64,000 bases of DNA, taken from contig NZ_OZ255835.1 of assembly GCF_965277665.1 (NCBI RefSeq), positions 1,240,001-1,304,000 of the forward strand, read 5' to 3'. Within the stretch, counting starts at the first letter, position 1. The number at the start of each line of letters is the position of its first letter. The DNA is from Lichenicoccus sp965277665. Lineage in GTDB: Bacteria > Pseudomonadota > Alphaproteobacteria > Acetobacterales > Acetobacteraceae. Positions 8,852 through 18,511 of the stretch are shown one piece after another. The translations under genes and the position numbers were made by a program. A model generated the notes under the pieces. It searched no databases. It was not told the DNA's origin and was given only the letters and a program-made list of their open reading frames with translations.

Positions 8852-9634
8852 ATGCGGGTCCTGATCCTGGGCTGCGGCGGCTCGGCCGGGGTGCCGATGC
8901 TGGGCGGCCCGGACGGACATGGCGATTACGGCGTCTGCGACCCGGACGAGCCGCGCAACCGGCGCACTCGCTCTTCGATCGTGATCGAGAGCGACGAGGG
9001 GCGGCGGGTGCTGGTCGATACCGGCCCGGAGATGCGCCAGCAGTTGCTCGCCTGTGGGATCGGCCGGATTGACGCCCTGTTCTATACCCACGCGCACGCA
9101 GACCATGTCGCCGGCCTAGACGATATCCGGGGCCTGAACCGTCTCGTCGGGCGGCCGCTCGACGTCTTCGGCACGCGCGCGGTGCTCGGCGAGATCGAGG
9201 GCCGGTTCGCTTACGCCTTCCGGCCGTGGTCGCCGCCCGGGTTCTACCGGCCGGTGCTGGTGCCGCGCCCGGTGACACCCGGCCGGGCCGACATCGAGGG
9301 CATGCGGTTCGCGCTGTTCGAGCAGGTGCATGGCCGCAGCATCACGCTTGGCCTGCGAATCGGCGGCTTTGCCTACTCGACCGACGTGATGGAACTCGAC
9401 GAGCCGGCGCTGCAGGCGCTTCGGGGGGTCGATACCTGGGTGGTCGGCTGCTTCCAGCGCGCGCCACATCCTGCGCACGCACACCCCACCCTGGTCGCGC
9501 AGTGGGCCTGGCGTCTGGGCATCCGGCGCACGATCCTCACCCACATGGGCACCGACCTGGACTGGGGGTGGATGGCATCGAATTTGCAGCCTGGGGTTGA
9601 GGCGGCCTTCGATGGGATGCAGATCCGGCTATGA
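8852..9634 (+). CDS. MBL-fold metallo-hydrolase, PhnP-like
   Basis: Metallo-beta-lactamase fold phosphodiesterase-like protein. The binuclear zinc motif is THAHADH, with further ligands in STDV and the C-terminal THMGTD. The N-terminus LGCGGSAGVPMLGG is typical of the PhnP/cyclic phosphodiesterase branch that follows tatD in many alphaproteobacteria. It ends the eight-gene chain that starts at 1550. The natural substrate is not known from sequence. Confidence 0.9.
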   Translation: MRVLILGCGGSAGVPMLGGPDGHGDYGVCDPDEPRNRRTRSSIVIESDEGRRVLVDTGPEMRQQLLACGIGRIDALFYTHAHADHVAGLDDIRGLNRLVGRPLDVFGTRAVLGEIEGRFAYAFRPWSPPGFYRPVLVPRPVTPGRADIEGMRFALFEQVHGRSITLGLRIGGFAYSTDVMELDEPALQALRGVDTWVVGCFQRAPHPAHAHPTLVAQWAWRLGIRRTILTHMGTDLDWGWMASNLQPGVEAAFDGMQIRL

Positions 9635-9986
9635 TCGCAAAGCCACGCCATGTCGCGACGCGGCGGAATACGAGAAGTGAACGTGCAATTTAGTTGAATA
9701 GCGCTTGTGCACAGCGATAGCCTCGCAAATGCCGCCGCCTGACATTTGATCTTCCGGTGCAACTGCGAAGGAGCGTGCCCATCACAAGGCGCCAGACGAC
9801 GCAATCTCTTCACGCTTTCGGGCGCACGAGCGCGAAAGCAAGCCGTGAATTACGCATCCTGTTCAAGAACTCGACAGGTGTGCGCTTCACTGGCGCGCCG
9901 GAACGTCGGCCTCATATGCCAGCCTGTCAAGAGCCGCTGCTGGCGCTGCAACGCCCGGTATTCCTTCCTGCTACGGAGACCCCCTG
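9635..9986. other. Intergenic region before the prkA operon
   Basis: About 350 bases with no credible gene. Short open frames here do not look like protein. An imperfect hairpin lies at 9815-9838 (arms CTTTCG and CGAAAG, partly extended by GC pairs) without a T-tract, so it is not a clear terminator. The promoter of the prkA-yeaH-spoVR operon must lie here. The prkA start has a GGAG about eight bases upstream. Confidence 0.4.
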
Positions 9987-11933
9987 ATGGCGCCTCTGGA
10001 CGACGTCTTCTCCCTTGCAACCCTGATGCGCGAGGAGCGGCGAGAAACCGAGATGAGCCTCGCGCACTATCTCGAGCTCTGCGCCGAGGATCCGTCCTGC
10101 TACGCCAGTGCCGCCGAACGGATGCTGAAGGCGATCGGCGAGCCGACCACCATCGACACGTCGCGGGACGCCCGGCTCGGCCGCGTCTTCATGAACCGGA
10201 CCATCCGGGTCTATCCGGCCTTCTCGGACTTCCACGGCATGGAGGAGACCGTCGAGCGGATCGTCGGATTCTTCCGCCATGCGGCCCAGGGCCTGGAGGA
10301 GCGCAAGCAGATCCTCTACCTGCTGGGTCCTGTGGGCGGCGGCAAGTCCTCGCTCGGCGAGCGGCTGAAGTCGCTGATGGAGCGCGAGTCGATCTTCGTG
10401 CTCAAGGCCGGCACCCAGATCAGCCCGGTGTTCGAAAGCCCGCTCGGCCTGTTCGACGTCGATCGCATGGCCGACGGCCTGCAGCGGCGCTACGGCATCC
10501 CGCGGCGGGTGCTGACCGGCATCGCCAGCCCCTGGGCCTTGAAGCGGCTGGAGGAGTTCGACGGTGACCTGTCGCGCTTCCGGGTGGTCAAGCTGCACCC
10601 GTCCAAGCTGCGCCAGATTGCGATCGCCAAGACCGAGCCGGGCGACGACAACAACCAGGATGTCTCCGCCCTGGTCGGCAAGGTCGACATCCGGCAGCTG
10701 GAGAGCTTCAGCCAGAACGATCCCGACGCCTACGGGTTCTCGGGCGGCCTCAACCGCGCCAACCAAGGGCTGCTCGAATTCGTCGAGATGTTCAAGGCGC
10801 CGATCAAGATGCTGCATCCGCTGCTGACGGCGACGCAGGAAGGCAACTATGTCGGCACCGAGAATATCGGCTCCATCCCGTTCACCGGGGTGATCCTGGC
10901 GCACTCGAACGAGGCCGAGTGGCAGACCTTCCGCAACAACCGCACCAACGAAGCCTTCCTCGACCGCGTCTGCGTGATCAAGGTGCCGTACTGCGTGCGC
11001 GTCACCGAGGAGACGCGCATCTACGAGAAGCTGATCAGCGGCTCGGCGCTCGGCAGTGCGCCGTGCGCGCCCAACACCCTGGAGATGCTGGCCCGCTTTG
11101 CGGTGCTGTCGCGGCTGAAGTCGCATCCGAACTCGACCCAGTTCGCCAAGATGCGCGTCTATGACGGCGAGAATATCCGCGAGACCGATCCCAAGGCCAA
11201 GACCATGCAGGAGTATCGCGACTCGGCGGGCGTGGACGAGGGCATGGAGGGGATCTCGACCCGGTTCGCCTTCAAGGTGCTGTCGGGAACCTTCAACCAC
11301 GATCCGACCGAGATCGCCGCCGACCCTGTGCATCTGATGTATGTGCTGGAACAGGCGGTGCGCCGCGAGCAGTTCGCCGCCGAGGTGGAGGCGAACTATC
11401 TCGCCACCCTGAAATCCGAGCTCGCCGGGCGCTACGCGGAGTTCGTCGGCAACGAGATCCAGAAGGCGTACCTGGAGAGCTACCACGACTATGGCCAGAA
11501 CGTCTTCGACCGCTATCTCGACTATGCCGATGCCTGGATCGAGGACCTGGACTTCAAGGATCCCGACACCGGCCAGATGATGAGCCGCGACCTGCTGAAT
11601 GCCGAACTCACCAAGATCGAGAAGCCGGCCGGCATCGCCAACCCGAAGGATTTCCGTAACGAGGTGGTCAAGTTCTCGCTGCGTGCGCGGGCACAGAACG
11701 GCGGCGCCAACCCGTCCTGGATCTCCTACGAGAAGGTGCGCGACGTCATCGAGAAGCGCATGTTCAGCCAGCTCGAGGACCTGCTGCCAGTGATCAGCTT
11801 CGGCTCCAAGAAGGACGGCGACAGCGAGAAGAAGCATGCCCAGTTCGTCGAGCGGATGATCGCCCGCGGCTATACGGAGCGGCAGGTCCGGCGTCTCGTG
11901 GAGTGGTACATGCGCGTCAAGCAGTCAGCTTAA
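9987..11933 (+). CDS. prkA: PrkA-type AAA+ serine protein kinase (YeaG family)
   Basis: Cytoplasmic protein of 648 aa with an N-terminal AAA+ domain and a C-terminal PrkA domain. The P-loop reads GPVGGGKSSLGERLK; PFTGVILAHSNEAEW and NNRTNEAFLDRVCVIKVPYC are highly conserved family blocks. In enterobacteria YeaG acts with YeaH in nitrogen-starvation and stress responses; later work on the Bacillus protein suggests AAA+ protease activity. It is first in an operon with the yeaH and spoVR homologues, the standard partners. Confidence 0.96.
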   Translation: MAPLDDVFSLATLMREERRETEMSLAHYLELCAEDPSCYASAAERMLKAIGEPTTIDTSRDARLGRVFMNRTIRVYPAFSDFHGMEETVERIVGFFRHAAQGLEERKQILYLLGPVGGGKSSLGERLKSLMERESIFVLKAGTQISPVFESPLGLFDVDRMADGLQRRYGIPRRVLTGIASPWALKRLEEFDGDLSRFRVVKLHPSKLRQIAIAKTEPGDDNNQDVSALVGKVDIRQLESFSQNDPDAYGFSGGLNRANQGLLEFVEMFKAPIKMLHPLLTATQEGNYVGTENIGSIPFTGVILAHSNEAEWQTFRNNRTNEAFLDRVCVIKVPYCVRVTEETRIYEKLISGSALGSAPCAPNTLEMLARFAVLSRLKSHPNSTQFAKMRVYDGENIRETDPKAKTMQEYRDSAGVDEGMEGISTRFAFKVLSGTFNHDPTEIAADPVHLMYVLEQAVRREQFAAEVEANYLATLKSELAGRYAEFVGNEIQKAYLESYHDYGQNVFDRYLDYADAWIEDLDFKDPDTGQMMSRDLLNAELTKIEKPAGIANPKDFRNEVVKFSLRARAQNGGANPSWISYEKVRDVIEKRMFSQLEDLLPVISFGSKKDGDSEKKHAQFVERMIARGYTERQVRRLVEWYMRVKQSA

Positions 11934-11952
11934 GGTCGGAACCCGCTCCCAA

Positions 11953-13269
11953 GTGGATATCATTGATCGTCGCCCCAACCCGCACGGCAAGAACCTGGAG
12001 AACCGCCAGAGGGTTCTGAACAAGGCCCGAGACGCGGTGCAGCGCGCGGCGCGTGATGCGGTGGCCTCGGGCAAGCTGCGCGAGGTGGCCCAGGGCAGCG
12101 CGATCTCGATCCCCTCCGATGCGCTGCACGAACCGAGCTTCCAGCGGGTGTTCACCGGGGGTGCCCGCGACCTGGTGCTGTCGGGCAACAAGGTGTTCTC
12201 GCGCGGCGACCGTATCCAGCGGCCGCCCGGCGGCAAGGGCGGCGGTGGCGGCGGGGCAGGGGAGGCCGGCGAGAGCGGCGGTGGCGAGGACAGCTTCCGC
12301 TTCGTGCTCACGCGCGACGAGTTCCTCGACCTGTTCTTCGACGATCTCGAATTGCCAGACCTGGTCAAGCGCGAGATCACCACCACCGAGACCATGGCCA
12401 GCAGCCGTGCCGGCCTCGCCAGCGAAGGCTCGCCGTCGCAGCTCGATCTCGGCCGGACCATGCGCTACTCCATGGCGCGCCGTATCGGACTGCGGCGTCC
12501 GAAGACCGAGACGGTGCGCGACCTCGAGGCGCGCATCGCGCTGCTCGAAGGCGAACCTGATGCAGGTGGCGCGCTCGCCTTGGGGGCCGCCGAGGAGCTG
12601 GCAGGGCTCAGGGCCGACCTCGCGCTGGCGCAGCGTCGCCTCAACCGCATTCCCTGGGTCGATCCGGTCGATCTGCGATACCGCCGGTTCACCCAGACGC
12701 CGAAGCCTTCGACCCGCGCGGTGATGTTCTGCCTGATGGACGTGTCGGGCTCGATGACCGAGCGCATGAAGGACCTCGCCAAGCAGTTCTTCCTGCTGCT
12801 GCACGTCTTTCTCGAGCGGCGGCACAAGCAGGTGGACGTGGTGTTCATCCGCCATGCCGAAGCCGCCGAGGAGGTCGACGAGGAGAAGTTCTTCACCGAT
12901 CCCCGCACCGGGGGCACCATCGTGTCTTCGGCCCTGCACGAGATGATCAAGATACAGAAGCTGCGCTATCCGGCTTCGGCCTGGAACATCTATGTGGCGC
13001 AGGCGTCCGATGGCGACAACTCCGCGTCGGACACACCGAAATCCTGCCTGCTGCTGCAGGACACGATCCTGCCAGCCGTTCAGTACTACGCGTATATCGA
13101 GATTGTCGGCTCCGGCGCGATCATCCGTGGCGAGACCGACCTCTGGCGCGGCTACAAGCGGGTGGCGGAGACCATGGACCAGCTCGTCATGCGCCAGGTC
13201 GCCGAGAAGCGCGATATCTTCCCGGTGTTCCGCGACCTGTTCGCCCGCCGGGCGGAGGCGACGTCATGA
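11953..13269 (+). CDS. YeaH/YhbH family protein (DUF444)
   Basis: This 438-aa protein always travels with PrkA. It starts at a GTG 19 bases after the prkA stop. The N-terminus DIIDRRPNPHGKNLENRQR is characteristic. A Gly/Glu-rich linker lies near residues 95-115. The C-terminal half holds a von Willebrand A-like domain with the metal-binding motif DVSGSMTE (DxSxS). The stop overlaps the spoVR start (ATGA). The biochemical function is unknown; a partner role for the kinase/AAA+ protein is inferred from invariant linkage. Confidence 0.94.
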   Translation: MDIIDRRPNPHGKNLENRQRVLNKARDAVQRAARDAVASGKLREVAQGSAISIPSDALHEPSFQRVFTGGARDLVLSGNKVFSRGDRIQRPPGGKGGGGGGAGEAGESGGGEDSFRFVLTRDEFLDLFFDDLELPDLVKREITTTETMASSRAGLASEGSPSQLDLGRTMRYSMARRIGLRRPKTETVRDLEARIALLEGEPDAGGALALGAAEELAGLRADLALAQRRLNRIPWVDPVDLRYRRFTQTPKPSTRAVMFCLMDVSGSMTERMKDLAKQFFLLLHVFLERRHKQVDVVFIRHAEAAEEVDEEKFFTDPRTGGTIVSSALHEMIKIQKLRYPASAWNIYVAQASDGDNSASDTPKSCLLLQDTILPAVQYYAYIEIVGSGAIIRGETDLWRGYKRVAETMDQLVMRQVAEKRDIFPVFRDLFARRAEATS

Positions 13270-14843
13270 ACCATGTTCCGCATACACCGACAGCCGGCGG
13301 GCGGCCGGGCTCCGAAGCCCCGGGCGGCCTGCTCTACCAGGGTGCGGACTGGAGCTTCGACACGCTGCGGCACTGCTACGATGCAATCGAGCGTATCGCC
13401 GACGAGGAGCTGCGCCTCGAGATCTATCCGAACCGCATCGAGGTGATCACCGCCGAGCAGATGCTCGACGTCTATACGTCGCATGGCATGCCGCTGATCT
13501 ACAAGCACTGGTCGTTCGGCAAGCGCTTCGTGGGCCACGAGAACGCCTACCGGCGTGGCCTGATGGGACTGGCCTACGAGGTGGTGATCAATTCCAGCCC
13601 GTGCATCAGCTACCTGATGGAAGAGAACAGCGCCACCATGCAGGCGCTGGTGATCGCGCATGCCGCCTTCGGGCATAACCATTTCTTTCGCAACAACCGC
13701 ATCTTCCGGGAATGGACCGACCCGTCGGGCATCCTGGATTATCTCGAATTCGCCCGCTCCTACATCGCGCGGTGCGAGGAACGCCATGGCATGCGCGCCG
13801 TCGAGCGCATCCTCGATGCCGCGCACGCGCTGCAGAACCAGGGCGTGCACCGGCATTCCGGCGCCAAGCTGATCGACCTCAAGGCGGAGCAGCAGCGCGA
13901 CCGCGAGCGCCGCGAGCACGAGGAGCGCAGCTTCAACGACCTCTGGCGGACGCTGCCCACCGGCAAGCTGGTGGCTGCGTCCGACAGCCAGAGCGAGCGC
14001 CGCCGCAGGCTGGGGCTGCCCGAAGAGAACCTGCTGTACTTCCTCGAGAAGCATGCGCCGAAGCTGGCGCCGTGGGAGAGGGAGGTGATACGCATCGTGC
14101 GGCTGATCGCCCAGTATTTCTACCCGCAGCCGCAGGCGAAGATGATGAACGAGGGCTGCGCCACCTGGGTGCATTCCGAGATCATGTCGCGCCTGCACGA
14201 GCAAGGCCGCATCGACGATGCCGCCTATCTCGAGGTGATCCACTCCACCACCAACGTGATCACGCAGCCGGGCTTCGACAGTCCGGGCGGCGGCAGCTTC
14301 AACCCCTATGCGCTGGGTTATGCGATGATGAGCGACATCGCGCGGGCCTGCACGGATCCGACCGAAGAGGACCGGCGCTGGTTCCCGGACATCGCCGGCA
14401 ACAACGACGCCATCGGCACCCTGAAGCATGCCTGGTCGGAATATCGCGACGAGAGCTTCATCCAGCAATTCCTGTCGCCCGCGGTGATGCGCCGGTTCCG
14501 CATGTTCCGCCTGCTCGACGACGTCTCCAAGCCGTACCTGCTGGTCGACGACATCCACGACGAGGCCGGCTACCGGGAGATCAGGCGGGCGCTGGCGCGC
14601 AGCTACGACCCGAGCCACTTCTATGCCGACATCGAGATCGTCGACCTGGACCTGTCCGGAGACCGCTGCCTCCGTCTGGAGCACCGCACCCAGGCGGGCC
14701 AGCTGCTCGCCGAGCAGGACGCCCGCGCCTCGCTGCGGCACCTGGCCGAACTGTGGGGCTACGAGGTCAAGCTGATCGAACTCGATCCCCAGACCGATAC
14801 CGTGCTCGCGACCCACAGCGCAGCACCCTTGCGGGTAAATTGA
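13266..14843 (+). CDS. SpoVR family protein (YcgB-like)
   Basis: Third gene of the prkA-yeaH-spoVR stress operon. This 525-aa protein has the family blocks YTSHGMPLIYKHWSFGK, EVVINSSPCISYLMEEN, IAHAAFGHNHFF and MMNEGCATWVHSEIM. In Bacillus, SpoVR affects spore cortex formation; in Gram-negatives it is of unknown function. Conserved His/Glu residues suggest a metal site, which is inference. The ATG overlaps the yeaH stop, indicating coupled expression. Confidence 0.94.
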   Translation: MNHVPHTPTAGGRPGSEAPGGLLYQGADWSFDTLRHCYDAIERIADEELRLEIYPNRIEVITAEQMLDVYTSHGMPLIYKHWSFGKRFVGHENAYRRGLMGLAYEVVINSSPCISYLMEENSATMQALVIAHAAFGHNHFFRNNRIFREWTDPSGILDYLEFARSYIARCEERHGMRAVERILDAAHALQNQGVHRHSGAKLIDLKAEQQRDRERREHEERSFNDLWRTLPTGKLVAASDSQSERRRRLGLPEENLLYFLEKHAPKLAPWEREVIRIVRLIAQYFYPQPQAKMMNEGCATWVHSEIMSRLHEQGRIDDAAYLEVIHSTTNVITQPGFDSPGGGSFNPYALGYAMMSDIARACTDPTEEDRRWFPDIAGNNDAIGTLKHAWSEYRDESFIQQFLSPAVMRRFRMFRLLDDVSKPYLLVDDIHDEAGYREIRRALARSYDPSHFYADIEIVDLDLSGDRCLRLEHRTQAGQLLAEQDARASLRHLAELWGYEVKLIELDPQTDTVLATHSAAPLRVN

Positions 14844-14920
14844 CCGCGCCGCGTCCGCCGGCTCGATCGGGCGCTGCAGTCGAGTTGGCATAATATTCAT
14901 TATACGGCAATCAGGTGTCC

Positions 14921-15709
14921 ATGAACGCTGAGGACGAGACCCGGCGGCTGCTCGCCATCATGGCCGCCCTGCGCGATCCGGTGACCGGCTGCCCCTGGGA
15001 CCAGCAGCAGGACTTCGCCAGCATCGCGCCCTATACCATCGAGGAAGCCTACGAGGTCGCCGACGCCATCGCCCGCGAGGACTTCACGGCCCTGCCGGAC
15101 GAACTCGGCGACCTGCTGCTGCAGGTGGTCTATCACGCGCGCCTGGCCGAGGAGCGCGGCCTGTTCGGCTACGCGGATGTGGCGCGCTGCATCGCCGACA
15201 AGATGGTCCGCAGACATCCACACGTGTTCAAAGACGAGGCCGTGGCACCCGGCTTCTGGGAGGCCGGCAAGGCTGCCGAGCGCCGCCGGCGGCAGGTCTC
15301 CGGCGCCCTGGCGGGCGTGGCGGCCACGCTCCCTGCCCTGGCGCGCGCCGGCAAGCTGAGCGCCCGCGCCGCGCGTGTCGGGTTCGACTGGCCGGACGCG
15401 CCGCGCGTCCTCGACAAGCTCGACGAGGAGGTCGCGGAACTACGCGCCGAGCTGCCCCAGGCTGATCATCCAAGCGATCCTGCCCGGCTCGCCGACGAAC
15501 TCGGCGATATCCTGTTCACCGTGGCCAACCTCGCCCGCAAGCTCGGCCTGGAGCCGGAGGCCTGCCTGCGCCAGGCCAATCTCAAGTTCAGCCGCCGGTT
15601 CGAGGCGATGGAACGGGCCGCGGAAGCTGCCGGATCGTCGTTCTCCGAATTGGACCTGGACGCCATGGAGCGGCTCTGGCGCGACGTGAAGCACGAGGAA
15701 GATCGCTGA
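14921..15709 (+). CDS. mazG: Nucleoside triphosphate pyrophosphohydrolase MazG
   Basis: Hydrolyses (d)NTPs to monophosphates, a housecleaning function. Two MazG domains are present: the first with GCPWDQQQ and the metal-binding EEAYEVADA, followed by ELGDLLLQVVYHARLA; the second with DEEVAEL and DELGDILFTVANLARKLG. VRRHPHVF is another signature. The start is the ATG at 14921 with a short AGG upstream; a GTG two codons earlier is possible. An AT-rich patch at 14892-14907 in otherwise GC-rich DNA probably marks the promoter. Four 17-bp repeats begin at the stop codon. Confidence 0.95.
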   Translation: MNAEDETRRLLAIMAALRDPVTGCPWDQQQDFASIAPYTIEEAYEVADAIAREDFTALPDELGDLLLQVVYHARLAEERGLFGYADVARCIADKMVRRHPHVFKDEAVAPGFWEAGKAAERRRRQVSGALAGVAATLPALARAGKLSARAARVGFDWPDAPRVLDKLDEEVAELRAELPQADHPSDPARLADELGDILFTVANLARKLGLEPEACLRQANLKFSRRFEAMERAAEAAGSSFSELDLDAMERLWRDVKHEEDR

Positions 15710-15774
15710 GCCGCGCGCAAGTCTGAGCCGCGCGCAAGTCTGAGCCGCACGCAAGTCTGAGCCGCACGCAAGTC
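15707..15774 (+). repeat. Four tandem 17-bp repeats at the mazG stop
   Basis: The unit TGAGCCGCGCGCAAGTC occurs four times in a row (15707, 15724, 15741, 15758), with a G-to-A change shared by units 3 and 4. The first unit starts with the mazG stop codon. The array fills nearly all the space to the convergent AraC gene. Because 17 is not a multiple of three, the array gives stops in successive frames. Confidence 0.93.
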
Positions 15775-15784
15775 TGGGCGCGCC

Positions 15785-16687
15785 TCACCCGGTGCGCTGC
15801 CCGCGCGCATAGAGGATCGGCGGCATCCCGACATGGCGGGCAAAAGCGACGCTGAACGTGCTTGCCGAGCTGTAGCCCACTTGTTCGGCGACCTGGCCCA
15901 TACCGGCTCTCTCCCGGCGCAGCAGGTCCTTCGCCAACGCCATGCGCCAGTCCAGCAGGTATCGCATCGGCGCGACACCCACCTCGCGCCTGAACCGTTC
16001 GAAGAAAGTCGACCGCGAAAGTGCCGCCTCCCGCGCCAGCTCGACCACCGTCCAGGCTCGGGTCGGGCGAGCATGCATCTGCCGCAACGCGACCGCGATC
16101 CGGTCGTCCGCGAGCCCGCGCAGCAGGCCCGGCGGCGGTGCAGATCCCATGGTCGAGCGGAGCGCCTCGATCAGCAGGACCTCGAGCAGGCGCCCCAGGA
16201 CCGCGTCACGACCGGGCCGGTCGCCGCGGCTTTCCTCGTTCATGAGTTCGACCAGCGTGGTCAGTCGTCCTTCCCCCCGGACATGCACGAGCTGCGGGAG
16301 GAGCGACACCAGCAGGTTGGCATCGTCCGAGCCGAACGCGCAGTGACCCACCAGCATCCGGACGTCGGGTGGGTCATCCTGGCTGCCGAGCCGGAACACG
16401 CCGGGGCTCGTCTCGGCCCGCTCGGCCTCGACACCAACCGGCGGCGGCTCGAGACTGGATGTGGCGAAATCGCAGGCCGCAGGCACGAGAACGAAGTCGC
16501 CGCTTTCGAGGGTGGTCGGCTCCTGTCCGGCGATCGAGAGCCGACACGAACCGTCGAGCACCGCGCAGTAAAACGGGCGCCCCGCCTCCGAGCGGCGCAC
16601 GGCCCAGGCACCACCTGCCACGACCAGCTTGGAAAACGCGGCGCTCGGCCGCAGCAAGCCGACGACCTGAGTGAGCGGATCTGACAT
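15785..16687 (-). CDS. AraC-family transcriptional regulator with cupin_6 domain
   Basis: This 300-aa regulator has an N-terminal cupin-like sensor (FYCAVLDGSCRLSIAGQEP, ESGDFVLVPAACDF) of the AraC_binding_2/cupin_6 type and a C-terminal double helix-turn-helix (WTVVELAREAALSRSTFFERF and MGQVAEQVGYSSASTFSVAFARHVGMPP). It is divergent from the short-chain dehydrogenase at 16780 with about 90 bases between, the usual layout when an AraC protein controls the neighbouring oxidoreductase. The inducer is unknown. Confidence 0.92.
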   Translation of the reverse strand: MSDPLTQVVGLLRPSAAFSKLVVAGGAWAVRRSEAGRPFYCAVLDGSCRLSIAGQEPTTLESGDFVLVPAACDFATSSLEPPPVGVEAERAETSPGVFRLGSQDDPPDVRMLVGHCAFGSDDANLLVSLLPQLVHVRGEGRLTTLVELMNEESRGDRPGRDAVLGRLLEVLLIEALRSTMGSAPPPGLLRGLADDRIAVALRQMHARPTRAWTVVELAREAALSRSTFFERFRREVGVAPMRYLLDWRMALAKDLLRRERAGMGQVAEQVGYSSASTFSVAFARHVGMPPILYARGQRTG

Positions 16688-16779
16688 GCGCGGACTTACG
16701 CCAACGAAATTCGGACTTGCGATGGTAGCGGGTCCGGGTGAGCCGGCCTACACCCTGCGATCCCCGCATTGGAGTTCTC

Positions 16780-17526
16780 ATGAACACCATCCTTATCACC
16801 GGATGCTCGTCCGGTTTCGGCCTGGCGACAGCGCGCTATTTCCTCGACCGCGAGTGGACGGTCATCGCCACCATGCGCACGCCGCGCGAGGACGTGCTGC
16901 CCCGGTCCGACCGGCTTCGGATTCTGCCGCTCGACGTCACCGACGCGGGCAGCATCGCGCGTGTCGTGCAGGCGGCCGGCCCGATCGACGTGCTGGTCAA
17001 CAACGCGGGCGTCGGCCTGCTCAATGCGTTGGAAGGCGTGTCGATGGACATGGCCCGCGAGGTGTTCGAGACGAACACGCTCGGCACCATCGCCATGACC
17101 AAGGCCGTGCTGCCGCAGTTCAGGGCGCGGCGCTCGGGCGTGGTGATCAACGTGACGTCAACCGTCACGCTGCGGCCGCTGCACCTGCTCTCGATCTACA
17201 CGGCCAGCAAGGCGGCGGTGAACGCGTTCACCGAGTCGCTGGCGCTCGAACTGGAGCCATTCGGCGTGCGCGCGCGCTTGGTCCTTCCGGGCCGGGCCCC
17301 CGAGACCGGCTTCGGCAACAATGCCCGCGCCCGCATGGGAATGAGCGTTCCCGAGGCCTATGCCGACATGGCAGCAGACGTTTTTGCGAGGTTGCAGCAG
17401 CCGACGCAGGAAATCACGCGTTCGCTGGACGTGGCGGAAGCGGTGTGGCGTGCGGCGACGGATCCGACATGCCCGATGCGCCTTCCCGCCGGAGCCGACG
17501 CGGTGGCTTGGGCCAAAGCGGGCTGA
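16780..17526 (+). CDS. Short-chain dehydrogenase/reductase (SDR)
   Basis: Classical NAD(P)-dependent SDR of 248 aa from the ATG at 16780. The cofactor motif is TGCSSGFG, the structural motif NNAGVG, and the catalytic YTASK follows NVTSTVTL with the Ser position occupied by Thr/Ser. An in-frame start at 16738 lacks support. The substrate cannot be read from the sequence. The gene is likely under control of the divergent AraC regulator. Confidence 0.9.
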   Translation: MNTILITGCSSGFGLATARYFLDREWTVIATMRTPREDVLPRSDRLRILPLDVTDAGSIARVVQAAGPIDVLVNNAGVGLLNALEGVSMDMAREVFETNTLGTIAMTKAVLPQFRARRSGVVINVTSTVTLRPLHLLSIYTASKAAVNAFTESLALELEPFGVRARLVLPGRAPETGFGNNARARMGMSVPEAYADMAADVFARLQQPTQEITRSLDVAEAVWRAATDPTCPMRLPAGADAVAWAKAG

Positions 17527-17580
17527 GCAAAGAGAGGCCGCGAATTCCGAGTGCCGCTTGAACGCCGCCGCTGACTGCGA

Positions 17581-18441
17581 TCAGGCGTCCGCGCGCTTTA
17601 GGGTGGCGGCGAGCACGTCACGCATCGTTTGCGGTCGCCGGCCGAGCAGCGTCTGCAGCGTCGGATCGACCACGGCGAAGTCGCCGCGCCGGGCGCTCCG
17701 ATAGGCCCCGAGCAGCATCTCCGCCATTGGCGCAGGAGCGCCCTCTGCCACCTTGGCGTCGAGCCATTCCTTGTCGGATACGATCACCCGCTTGATCTCG
17801 CGCCCGGTCAGTTCGGACGCGATGGCGGCTAGCTCCGCCATGGTGAACGCCTCGGGGGCGGTCAATGCGGGCGTGATGCCGTCCAGACGTCCTGCCTCGG
17901 CGAGCACGATCGCGTCCGCCTCCGCCAGGTCGGCGCGCGCGGTCCAGCTCACCGGACCGTCCTCAGGCGCACGGATTTCGCCGGCTTCGAAGCCGCGGCC
18001 GATAAGGTGGAAGGCACTCTCGGCGTAGAAGCCGTGCCGCAGCGACGTGAACGGCAGCCCTGCCTCGTCCAGGAACGCCTCGATGGCGGCGTGATCCTTG
18101 AAGGGCGAGTGGGCGTGGGTGCCCATGTGGCTGGTGTAGAGCACACGGCGCGCACCGGCCGCGCGGGCGGCCTCGATCGCCGTGCGGCTCAACCGGCGCC
18201 CCGTCTCCCCGAGCTGGTCCGGGGAGACGACCAGCACCTGCTCGGCGCCCGCAAACGCCATCGCCAAGCCGTCACGCTGGGCGAAGTCGCCGGCGCGGAC
18301 CTGGACGCCCTTCTCGGCGAGCGCCGCCGCCTTCGCAGGGTCGCGAACGCTGGCAACGATCCGGTCCGCGGGCATGCGGGTGAGCAGCCCTTCCACGACG
18401 GCCCGTCCGAGTTGGCCGGTAGCTCCAGTCACGACGATCAT
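17581..18441 (-). CDS. NAD(P)H-binding NmrA-like reductase, QorB type
   Basis: Atypical SDR of 286 aa from the ATG at 18439-18441, which has GAGG six bases upstream; the in-frame ATG four codons earlier lacks a binding site. The N-terminus MIVVTGATGQLG binds NAD(P)H. RVLYTSHMGTHAHSPFKDHAAIEAFLDEAGLPFTSLRHGFY is characteristic of the QorB-like NAD(P)H:quinone oxidoreductase branch. It is divergent from a TetR remnant at 18512, the relic of the regulator that commonly accompanies such genes. It runs convergently towards the SDR at 16780. Confidence 0.88.
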   Translation of the reverse strand: MIVVTGATGQLGRAVVEGLLTRMPADRIVASVRDPAKAAALAEKGVQVRAGDFAQRDGLAMAFAGAEQVLVVSPDQLGETGRRLSRTAIEAARAAGARRVLYTSHMGTHAHSPFKDHAAIEAFLDEAGLPFTSLRHGFYAESAFHLIGRGFEAGEIRAPEDGPVSWTARADLAEADAIVLAEAGRLDGITPALTAPEAFTMAELAAIASELTGREIKRVIVSDKEWLDAKVAEGAPAPMAEMLLGAYRSARRGDFAVVDPTLQTLLGRRPQTMRDVLAATLKRADA

Positions 18442-18511
18442 GGGCGTCCTCATTAACGGCGATACGATTTTCGACATCGCACTGATATCCGCAGATCCCT
18501 ACGCTCGCAGG

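Noticed and set aside
9815..9838. Hairpin as a rho-independent terminator of the 1550-9634 chain
   Set aside because: The stem has mismatches and no T-tract follows in either direction.
9757..9987. 76-codon plus-strand frame before prkA
   Set aside because: No ribosome binding site, no recognisable sequence, composition not protein-like. Treated as intergenic.
9927..11837. 636-codon minus-strand frame
   Set aside because: Antisense to prkA, which has full family conservation. The composition (Leu/Val/His/Asp-rich) is the mirror of the real gene.
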